Shown here piece after piece: positions 8,057-14,964 of a stretch of 35,489 nt of DNA. Both the position numbers and the translations under genes were made by a program. The DNA is from Phycisphaerales bacterium UBA2218 (GTDB lineage: Bacteria; Planctomycetota; Phycisphaerae; Sedimentisphaerales; Anaerobacaceae): assembly GCA_002327785.1 (NCBI GenBank), contig DCUI01000310.1, forward strand, positions 32,999 through 68,487. Direction: 5' to 3'. Position 1 is the stretch's first letter. Every line of letters starts with the position of its first letter. Below the pieces are notes generated by a model, which was not told where the DNA came from, did not search any database, and saw nothing but the letters and a program-made list of their open reading frames with translations.

Positions 8057-8298
8057 GTGTTCCTTCCTAATTGGAGGTGCACCGTTCGAGCGTCGCCCGC
8101 TCAGGAGCGAGTCAGTGTATGGAGTGGGAGAGCAACTGTCAAGCGACGAGGTCCGCAAGGTTGACAGGACCGACCCGCGAGAGCCGATGCCGGTCGATGA
8201 GTCCCAGATGAAATTCGACGAAGCCGGGGCCGAGGGACCGCAGTCTCCTGCGGATCTTGTCCGTCTTCAGATGGGACCGCGTCCTCGTTTGCGTGTGT

Positions 8299-9669
8299 TC
8301 AACACGTGGGCTTGGCAGGCACCGTCAGCAGGGCTCGGGCGAGGGCCTCGACGGCCGCCTTGCGGTCCGCCTCCTTGACGCCGAACATGATGCTGATCTC
8401 CGAGGAGCCCTGGTTCATCATCTCGATGTTGATGCCGCCGTAGGCCAGTGCGGTGCATGCCTTGGCCGCCATGCCGACGGCATACCGCATTCCTTCACCG
8501 ACGATCATGATCAGGGCCAGGCCGTGTTCGATGGTTACATCGTCCGCTCGCAACTCCTGCCGGATGCGATGGAGAATCTGACTTTCTTTCTCGGGGGTCA
8601 GGGCCGCACTGCGGAGGATGACCGACATATTGTCGATGCCGGAGGGAGCGTGCTCAAAGGAAAGCTGTTCCTGCTCGAGGATTTGGAGCAGACGTCGGCC
8701 GAATCCCACCTCGCGGTTCATCATGTACTTGCTCAGGTAGATCGAGCTGAAGCCCCCGGCGCTGGCGATGCCGGTGACCTCGCCGTGACGGTACTTGCGC
8801 TGGGGCACGACGAGGGTGCCCGGAGCCTCGGGGCGGTTGGTGTTCTTGATGCAAATGGGGACCTTGGCCTGCACGGCGGGTATGACGGCCTCGTCGTGGA
8901 AGACCCCGAACCCGGCGTAGGACAGTTCCCGCAGCTCGCGGTACGTCAGGATCGCGATGGCGGGACAGTCCGGAATGATCCGAGGGTCGATGGCGTACAC
9001 GGAGTCCACGTCCGTGAAATTCTCGTAGACGTTGGCCTTCACCGCCGCCGCCAGGATCGACCCGGTGATGTCCGAGCCGCCGCGAGGGAACGTGGCCACC
9101 TGGCCTTTCAGGGTATACCCAAAGAATCCCGGGAAGACCACGATCTCCTTGGTGTCCCTCAGCGTCGCCAGGTGGTCATAGGATTCCGGCAGCACCTGGG
9201 CATTGCCGAAGTCCTCGCTCAGGAGCATGCCGGCCTCTCGCGGGTCCGCGTATCGGGCCGGGGAGCCTCGCCGGACGAAGACCTGCGCCACGAGCTTTGC
9301 ACAGTTGTCCTCGCCTGCGGCCTTCATCGTATCCATGAATTGGGCGTCATTGTCGGAGCGGCTCTGGATGCGGCGGCGCAGGTCGGTCTCGATCTCCGCC
9401 ACAATGCCTGCATCCAGGTTCAGTTCCCGCTGGATTTCGGCGTATCGCTCCACGACCGCGGCAAGATCGCCTTCGAACGGCTTTCCCGCCACCACGGCGT
9501 TCGCCAGTGCGATCAGCAGATCGGTGACCTTGATGTCCTTGGGGTGGCGCTTGCCTGGAGCGGAGACGACAACGATTCGCCTGGTGCTATCCGATGTGAC
9601 GATCTCGACGACTTTGAGGATCTGTTTGGCGTCGGCGACCGAGGTGCCGCCGAACTTGACGACCTTCAT
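8299..9669 (-). CDS. Aspartate kinase (aspartokinase)
   Basis: A 456-residue monofunctional aspartate kinase. The N-terminal ATP/aspartate motif KFGGTS is at residues 5-10. FPRGGSDITGSILAAAV is the second substrate-binding signature. The C-terminal third holds two ACT regulatory domains, including the conserved GGINIEMMNQGSSEISIMF. The enzyme phosphorylates L-aspartate, the first step to lysine, threonine, methionine and diaminopimelate, and is normally feedback-inhibited through the ACT pair. ATG 9669 has AAGGAG five to six bases upstream. Length is typical for the LysC/ThrA-kinase family. No fused homoserine dehydrogenase is present. The 209 bases between this gene and the sigma remnant show nothing recognisable. 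Confidence 0.95.
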   Translation of the reverse strand: MKVVKFGGTSVADAKQILKVVEIVTSDSTRRIVVVSAPGKRHPKDIKVTDLLIALANAVVAGKPFEGDLAAVVERYAEIQRELNLDAGIVAEIETDLRRRIQSRSDNDAQFMDTMKAAGEDNCAKLVAQVFVRRGSPARYADPREAGMLLSEDFGNAQVLPESYDHLATLRDTKEIVVFPGFFGYTLKGQVATFPRGGSDITGSILAAAVKANVYENFTDVDSVYAIDPRIIPDCPAIAILTYRELRELSYAGFGVFHDEAVIPAVQAKVPICIKNTNRPEAPGTLVVPQRKYRHGEVTGIASAGGFSSIYLSKYMMNREVGFGRRLLQILEQEQLSFEHAPSGIDNMSVILRSAALTPEKESQILHRIRQELRADDVTIEHGLALIMIVGEGMRYAVGMAAKACTALAYGGINIEMMNQGSSEISIMFGVKEADRKAAVEALARALLTVPAKPTC

Positions 9670-9878
9670 TTTGGCTCCTTGTTCTTGCGCGTATAACCTT
9701 AGGCCCGCCCCTTCTTCACTCTTGCGGCTGACGGCCTTACCATTCGAGTCTCGCCTACGTTGGGAGGTATTGTAGCGATGGTCTTACGCCAATACAAGGG
9801 AAAATGGAGCGTGCCACCCCGCCGGTCCGAAAATGCCTTGGCACAATCGTGTTGTGGACCCAGCGGGTTCCTCGGCGC

Positions 9879-10190
9879 CTACGGCTCTGCGTCATCGCCC
9901 GGCAGCTCTATGTGTTCCTTGGACAGCTCGACAAACGGATCTTGTGCCCGGCCTCGGCCATAGAACTCGTTGCGGGCGATGCGATAAAGCCACGTGACAA
10001 ATGCCTTGCGATCCCTCAGCGAGCAAATTCCACGCACAACCTTGACCCACACATCCTGAAGTGTGTCGGCGATGTGACCGCCGGCGCAGTCCAGCCGCCG
10101 CTGGAACTACCGGAACACCTCTTCGAAGGCCGCTGGGTCGCCGTCTTGGCAACACCGGACCAATCTTTGTAGTTGGTCTTCAGGACCCAT
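9879..10190 (-). pseudogene. Decayed ECF RNA polymerase sigma factor (in-frame TAG, truncated)
   Basis: From ATG 10190 the frame reads GPEDQLQRLVRCCQDGDPAA then FEEVFR, a typical ECF sigma region 2 start, and meets TAG at 10107-10109. In the same frame it continues FQRRLDCAGGHIADTLQDVW, VKVVRGICSLRDRKAF and VTWLYRIARNEFYGRGRAQD, and stops with TAG at 9879-9881 after GDDAEP. TLQDVW and the RAFxxWLYRIARNE block are the hallmark of sigma region 2. Relative to the family, several residues seem missing between FQRRL and DCAGG, and region 4 (the -35-binding domain) is wholly absent. With one internal stop, a likely small deletion and loss of region 4, it should be non-functional. It is divergent from the GH172 gene. 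Confidence 0.8.
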
Positions 10191-10309
10191 CCAATATCGT
10201 TGACATCGACGAAACTTGACTTCCACCAGGTAGGATGGCGGTTTTTCCGCGATGTTCAAGAAAAAGTGGGAATGGCCACGACTATGCGGTATTCTGTAAC
10301 GCCGGAAGA

Positions 10310-10350
10310 AGAAGGTGAGAAGTTGAGAAGGTCGCAGATTCTCACCTTCT
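10310..10350. repeat. Perfect 12-bp inverted repeat upstream of the GH172 gene
   Basis: AGAAGGTGAGAA (10310-10321) and TTCTCACCTTCT (10339-10350) are exact reverse complements separated by 17 bases. They lie in the region between the sigma remnant and the GH172 gene, ending 47 bases before its ATG at 10398. They could form a 5'-leader hairpin or be a regulator-binding dyad. The sequence does not decide between these. Confidence 0.6.
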
Positions 10351-10397
10351 GCGTAGGTATGGATGTAAAGATTCGAACGAGTAAACAGGGAGAAGCT

Positions 10398-12503
10398 ATG
10401 TGCAAAATCGTGCATCGACTTGGGGTGGTATGTTTGTTCCTGTCGGTTAGTTGCTCTGTCGGCCTCGCGGGTTCGTCGGCCATTACGACGGGGTCGTTGT
10501 TCGAGGAGATGGTGGATATGGCGAACCTGGCGAAGTTCCCGTCGCCGGTGTTTCGGACGGTGCAGTTCTCGTCCTACGATCACCGCAGCCGCCTGCCGGG
10601 CGGGCCGGACTGGTTTGCCAACGCCGATGGGTTCGGCGGCGAGCCCATCCCGAATTTCGAGAAGGTGCTCAGAGCTCCGGACGACAACGGGATCGGCGAA
10701 TATCTGGTTGCAGACGTCAAGGGACCGGGGGCTGTCGTGCGCCTCTGGACCGCTGCGATCTCCGGCAGCATCCGCATGTGCCTCGACGACTCGGAGAATG
10801 CAGCCTATGAAGGCAGTGCGGACGATTTCTTCCGCCGTCCGTACGATTGTTTCCCGCAGATCAATGACATCGACAGGGACAGGTTTGGCCGAACCATCTA
10901 CCAGCGAGACGCCTCCTACGCACCGATCCCATTTGCCAGGCGGCTCCGCGTCGTGTGGACCGGCAACATCAAGGAGATCCATTTCTACCAACTCCAGGTG
11001 CGCCTTTATGACGAGGGGGCATCCGTGGTCACCTTCCGGCCTGAGGATATTCATGAATACCGCCGGACGATTGACCGGGTGAGCCTGGTCCTCTCCGATC
11101 CGGACAGGAACGTGCCGCCGGGTTCGCAGCAACCGCCAACAACCTTCGACCTGAGCCTTAAGGCGCCCGCAAGCGGCGCTCTGGCTCACCTGAACGGGCC
11201 GGCGGCTATCGGGCAATTGAGCCTGCAACTGACCGCGACGGACATGGACAAGGCCCTCCGGCAAACGCTGCTGACGATCACATGCGATAACTACCCGTGG
11301 GGCCAGGTGCAGTCGCCGGTGGGGGATTTCTTCGGGGCCGCTCCCGGCGTCAATCCCTATCAGTCGTTGCCGTTCACGGTGCAGCCGGATGGCACGATGG
11401 TCTGCCGGTTTGTGATGCCTTTCGAGCGGTCCTGCAGGGTCGAGTTGCACAACCTGGGCGATCAGGTGATCAGTGCAAAGGGGTCGGTGCATTCGATCCC
11501 GTTCTCCTGGGACGAGCGAGCCATGCACTTTCGGGCGAGATGGCGGGCCGATCACGATCTGATCGCGTCGAATCGTCAGGTGCAGGACCTGCCCTTCCTA
11601 CTGGCGCATGGAAAGGGCGTCTACGTCGGCACCGGCGTCTACCTGATGAATCCGTCGCCCGTGCCCACGCCGTATGGGAGTTGGTGGGGCGAGGGCGATG
11701 AAAAGGTGTTCGTGGATCGAGAGAGCGAGCCCTCGACCTTTGGCACGGGCTCCGAGGACTACTTCAACTACTCATGGTCCTCGCCGGACATTTTCATCTA
11801 CCCCTACTGCGGCCAGCCCCGTAACGACGGGCCGGGCAACCGGGGGTTCGTCACCAACTACCGTTGGCACATACTCGATGGGATTCCGTTCCAGGAGAGC
11901 ATTCGATTCTATATGGAGCTGTTCAGCCACGAGCGGGTGCCGGGCATGTCCTATGCCCGCATCGGGTATCACTACGCCCGTCCCGGCCTGACCGACGACC
12001 ATCAGGCCCTCATGCCGAGCGACCTGAGGCTTCCGCTGTTGCCGGAGAATTGGCAGCCGGCCGCCCGGATGGGCGCGGCGAGGTCGGAGGTTTTCGTCGC
12101 CGAGGACATCGCGACCGAAGCGAAGGGCACCATTCTGCGGGACGCACGGATCTGGGCCGGCGGGAAGCTGCTGGTCTGGACGCCTGAGAAGAAGGGCGAC
12201 CGCAAGAGCTTCAAGATCCCGATTCGTGCGACCGGCAAGAAACAGATCCATGTGGCCTTCGCCATGACGCCGCGGTCCGGCCAAGTGGCGTTCCGCCTGG
12301 ACGATCAGCCGCTGCAACTGGCGGACCGGGCCGACACCCTGGATCTGCACTGTCCGTATCGTACTCTGCTGCGCAGCATGGACTTGATGCCGATGGAGTT
12401 GACCGCCGGCGACCACACCCTCTCGCTCGAATTCGTGGGTGCGTCGGAGGGCGTTGCCAGTCCGGAGATTGGCGTCGATTTCATCTGGGTACAGGACAAA
12501 TAA
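10398..12503 (+). CDS. Exported DUF2961 / GH172 family protein
   Basis: A 701-residue protein. Residues 1-25 are a signal peptide (MCKIVHRLGVVCLFLSVSC...GLAG). The body has the DUF2961 landmarks: an early SSYDHRSRLPGGPDWFANAD with EYLVADVKGPGAVVRLW, a central VGTGVYLMNPSP, then GEGDEKVFVDRE and TFGTGSEDYFNYSW, in which acidic residues are likely catalytic. A beta-sandwich tail follows. DUF2961 is now glycoside hydrolase family 172, with known D-fructofuranose/D-arabinofuranose-acting enzymes. The substrate here cannot be inferred. ATG 10398 has AGGGAG about five bases upstream; longer frames from 10173 lack a signal peptide at the right place. It probably acts in the periplasm or at the surface on glycans. 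Confidence 0.88.
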   Translation: MCKIVHRLGVVCLFLSVSCSVGLAGSSAITTGSLFEEMVDMANLAKFPSPVFRTVQFSSYDHRSRLPGGPDWFANADGFGGEPIPNFEKVLRAPDDNGIGEYLVADVKGPGAVVRLWTAAISGSIRMCLDDSENAAYEGSADDFFRRPYDCFPQINDIDRDRFGRTIYQRDASYAPIPFARRLRVVWTGNIKEIHFYQLQVRLYDEGASVVTFRPEDIHEYRRTIDRVSLVLSDPDRNVPPGSQQPPTTFDLSLKAPASGALAHLNGPAAIGQLSLQLTATDMDKALRQTLLTITCDNYPWGQVQSPVGDFFGAAPGVNPYQSLPFTVQPDGTMVCRFVMPFERSCRVELHNLGDQVISAKGSVHSIPFSWDERAMHFRARWRADHDLIASNRQVQDLPFLLAHGKGVYVGTGVYLMNPSPVPTPYGSWWGEGDEKVFVDRESEPSTFGTGSEDYFNYSWSSPDIFIYPYCGQPRNDGPGNRGFVTNYRWHILDGIPFQESIRFYMELFSHERVPGMSYARIGYHYARPGLTDDHQALMPSDLRLPLLPENWQPAARMGAARSEVFVAEDIATEAKGTILRDARIWAGGKLLVWTPEKKGDRKSFKIPIRATGKKQIHVAFAMTPRSGQVAFRLDDQPLQLADRADTLDLHCPYRTLLRSMDLMPMELTAGDHTLSLEFVGASEGVASPEIGVDFIWVQDK

Positions 12504-12600
12504 CGGCCCGTAAGAACGTTGACCAGCAAAGCCGGTCGTCTTTCGCGGCAGCGTTCGTCATGGTGGGAGAACCGGCGATCTCCCAGCGGCGTGCTGCTGA

Positions 12601-12629
12601 TTGACGAGGTGCAGGGATTTCAGTACAGT
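12601..12629 (+). promoter_or_regulatory. Predicted sigma-70-type promoter for ahbD-ahbAB, near-leaderless
   Basis: TTGACG (12601-12606) and TACAGT (12624-12629) are separated by exactly 17 bases. The expected transcription start, about seven bases after the -10 box, falls at roughly 12636, only a few bases before the ahbD ATG at 12640. No Shine-Dalgarno sequence is visible before that ATG, which agrees with a leaderless or near-leaderless transcript. Confidence 0.5.
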
Positions 12630-12639
12630 TGCCGCGACC

Positions 12640-13716
12640 ATGAAACCTGGGCAGAACCACAAGCCGCGTCTGCTAGCGTTGGAGGTGACTCGACGGTGCC
12701 GGTTCAACTGCCGACATTGTCGTGCGGATGCCGACCGTGCGGCTCGCGCGGACGAGTTGAGCACGGAGCAGTGGAAGAGGATTCTCGATGCCATTGCCGC
12801 CTATGAGAAGTGCGCCATCATTCTCACCGGCGGCGAGCCGATGGAACGCGAGGATATCCACGATCTCATCCGCCACGGCCGGGGTTTGGGTCTGCGGATG
12901 GTCATGGCCACCTGTGGCTACGCTATCGATGACAAATCGCTCCCGCTCCTGCAGGAGGCGGGCGTCGTGGCTCTGTCGCTTTCCCTCGACGGGGCAGAGG
13001 CCGAGACGCACGATGCCTTCCGGCGAACACTGGGCGCGTTCGACACCGTCGTGAGGGCCGCAGAGGCTGCCCGACGGGCCGGCATGCGATTCCAGGTCAA
13101 TACGACGATCACCCGCGGCAACCTGGCCGAAATCCCCGCGATTGCCGAGTTGGCCCGCCGGCTGGGAGCGTGCTGCTGGAACCCGTTCATCCTTGTGCCG
13201 ACCGGCCGGGGCGAGGAGATGGCCGATGAACTTCTGGAGCCGCAGCAGTACGCCAAGCTGCTCGCCGACCTGTTGACGCTCCGGTCCAAATTACCCATCG
13301 AGCTGCGCGTGACGTGCGGGCCGCAATACGCGAGGCTCTTTCGCGAGGCCGAGGCTCGTCGTGCGTCGGGCGTCGTGCGGGATCCGGGACTTGATAATCC
13401 TCGCACGATGCAGCCTGGAGGGTGCATGGGCGGGCGGGGGTTTGGGTTCATCAGCTACCGCGGCGACGTTCAGACCTGCGGCTTCTTGGACATCTCCGCG
13501 GGCAACCTCGTGGACAGTGGATACAACTTCGCGGGGATCTGGGATGGGTCGAAGTTCCTGAACGAAATCCGCGATCTGGCCTCGTACAAGGGCAAGTGCG
13601 GCCAGTGCGCCTACCTGAGGGTGTGCGGGGGCTGTCGGGCGCGGGCCTATGCTGTGACGGGGGACTACCTGGCCGGAGATCCGATCTGCTGGTACGAGCC
13701 GAGGGCCACGCCGTGA
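12640..13716 (+). CDS. ahbD: Radical SAM heme synthase AhbD (alternative heme pathway)
   Basis: A 358-residue radical SAM protein with a SPASM-type C-terminus. The 4Fe-4S motif CRFNCRHC has C20, C24 and C27. GGEP is the SAM-binding motif. GCMGGRGFGFISYRGDVQTC and the C-terminal cysteine cluster CGQCAYLRVCGGC match AhbD, which converts iron-coproporphyrin III to heme b by oxidative decarboxylation of two propionates in the anaerobic siroheme pathway. The next gene encodes siroheme decarboxylase and overlaps this one by four bases, which fixes the pathway assignment. ATG 12640 is chosen because the conserved N-terminus (PRLLALEVTRRC) starts soon after; a TTG at 12601 falls within the predicted promoter. 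ahbC is not in the window. Confidence 0.9.
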   Translation: MKPGQNHKPRLLALEVTRRCRFNCRHCRADADRAARADELSTEQWKRILDAIAAYEKCAIILTGGEPMEREDIHDLIRHGRGLGLRMVMATCGYAIDDKSLPLLQEAGVVALSLSLDGAEAETHDAFRRTLGAFDTVVRAAEAARRAGMRFQVNTTITRGNLAEIPAIAELARRLGACCWNPFILVPTGRGEEMADELLEPQQYAKLLADLLTLRSKLPIELRVTCGPQYARLFREAEARRASGVVRDPGLDNPRTMQPGGCMGGRGFGFISYRGDVQTCGFLDISAGNLVDSGYNFAGIWDGSKFLNEIRDLASYKGKCGQCAYLRVCGGCRARAYAVTGDYLAGDPICWYEPRATP

Positions 13717-14690
13717 GCGTTTCGCTGACCGATTTCCAGAAGCGACTGTGCAATCGTCTTCAGGAGGGTTTGCCTCTTTGTGCGCAACCGTTCGCCGAGA
13801 TGGCGAAGCTCCTGAACAGCGACGAGGCGGAGGTCCTGCGACAGACGCGCGAGTTGAAGGAATCCGGTGTCGTCCGCCGGCTTTCGGCCTTCCTCAATCA
13901 TCGTGCCCTGGGCATGGCGAGCACGCTTGTGACTGCCCATGTCCCGGCGAATCGAATCGACGAGATCGCCGTCGCCGTGAACGCCCTGGCGGGCGTATCG
14001 CACAACTATCTGCGCGAGCACGACTACAATCTCTGGTTCACGCTTCAGGGCGAGTCGTCCAACCGAATCGCGGAGATCCTGCGGGACCTTCACATGCAAT
14101 TCGGCGTCGAGTTCCATGATCTGCCGGTCACGCAGGTCTTCAAACTTGACGTCCGATTCGATCTTGAGGATGACGATGTCCTCACGCATGACGTCTATGA
14201 TGTCCCCGCCATGGAACCGGTGCCGTTGCGACCCGAGCACAGGCAGGTGCTCGATGGGTTGCAGCGGGGCGTCGAAGCGACATCGCGGCCGTTCGATGCT
14301 TTGCTGCCCGCGGGGGCGAGCCCTGAGGTTATTCTCCCACTTCTGGTCGAGTTGAAGGCTTTGGGTGTGCTCCGGCGAATCGCGGCCGTCCTGGATCATC
14401 GCAAGCTTGGCTATACGACGAATGTCCTGCTCGCGGCCGAGGTGTTGCCCGAGTCCATCGCCGAGGCGGGGCAACGTCTCGCGAAGTTCCGGGCGGTCAG
14501 TCACTGCTATGGCCGGCGGACCTTTGAAGGTTGGCCGCACAACCTCTTCGCCATGCTACACGCCCGTTCCGAGACAGTGATCGAGCGAACGATCCGCGAG
14601 TTCACCTCGGCTGCCGATGTTCGTTCATACTGCCTGCTGCCCACCGCCGCGGAGCTAAAGAAACAGCCCGTCCGCCACAAGCTCCTCTGA
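13713..14690 (+). CDS. ahbAB: Siroheme decarboxylase, AhbA-AhbB fusion
   Basis: A 325-residue protein made of two tandem Lrp/AsnC-like halves. Each half has a winged-helix start and a ligand-binding domain. The first half has VVRRLSAFLNHRALGM and HNYLREHDYNLWFTL; the second has VLRRIAAVLDHRKLGY and CYGRRTFEGWPHNLFAMLH. Repeated motifs of this type mark the AhbA and AhbB subunits, which decarboxylate siroheme at C12 and C18 to didecarboxysiroheme. In many organisms the subunits are separate genes; here they are one polypeptide, as in NirDL fusions of the related heme d1 pathway. GTG 13713 overlaps the ahbD stop as GTGA, implying translational coupling. Earlier in-frame starts would run antisense to sense inside ahbD and are not credible. 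Confidence 0.88.
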   Translation: MSVSLTDFQKRLCNRLQEGLPLCAQPFAEMAKLLNSDEAEVLRQTRELKESGVVRRLSAFLNHRALGMASTLVTAHVPANRIDEIAVAVNALAGVSHNYLREHDYNLWFTLQGESSNRIAEILRDLHMQFGVEFHDLPVTQVFKLDVRFDLEDDDVLTHDVYDVPAMEPVPLRPEHRQVLDGLQRGVEATSRPFDALLPAGASPEVILPLLVELKALGVLRRIAAVLDHRKLGYTTNVLLAAEVLPESIAEAGQRLAKFRAVSHCYGRRTFEGWPHNLFAMLHARSETVIERTIREFTSAADVRSYCLLPTAAELKKQPVRHKLL

Positions 14691-14713
14691 CACAGGTTCC
14701 GCACATTCGAGAT

Positions 14714-14811
14714 TTGTCGTCCTGAGCGACAGCGAAGGATCTGGCCCAGGTGGAAGAACGAACAGTACTTGCGTTCATCGCGCAGATGCTTCACTTCGTT
14801 CAACATGACGG
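14714..14811. repeat. MITE-like element with 31-bp imperfect inverted ends
   Basis: The left end (14714-14744) begins TTGTCGTCCTGAGCGACAGC and contains GAAGGATCTGG. The right end (14781-14811) is its imperfect reverse complement, GAAGCATCTG opposite GAAGGATCTG. About 36 bases separate them. It belongs to the same family as the unit at 7048-7088. It occupies most of the gap between ahbAB and the permease gene and contains no gene. Confidence 0.65.
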
Positions 14812-14964
14812 ATTCACCGGGAAAATGCATCTCTCTGATTAACATCCACGCGGGTGCAGCGTCATAAGGATGATCCGCGAGGTTCCGCCCAGTGCCGCGA
14901 GGTGCAGTTGAGACGCGATGGCGCGCGGGGCCGACGGTCTGCAGAATGGCTTCGAGGGGATACC

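Noticed and set aside
9670..9878. Possible lysine riboswitch upstream of the aspartate kinase
   Set aside because: The leader is short before the sigma remnant and lacks recognisable lysine-box conserved segments.
10191..11555. Minus-strand frame that runs through the GH172 gene into the sigma remnant
   Set aside because: Only the part below 10190 resembles a protein family (sigma region 2). The upstream part is antisense to GH172.
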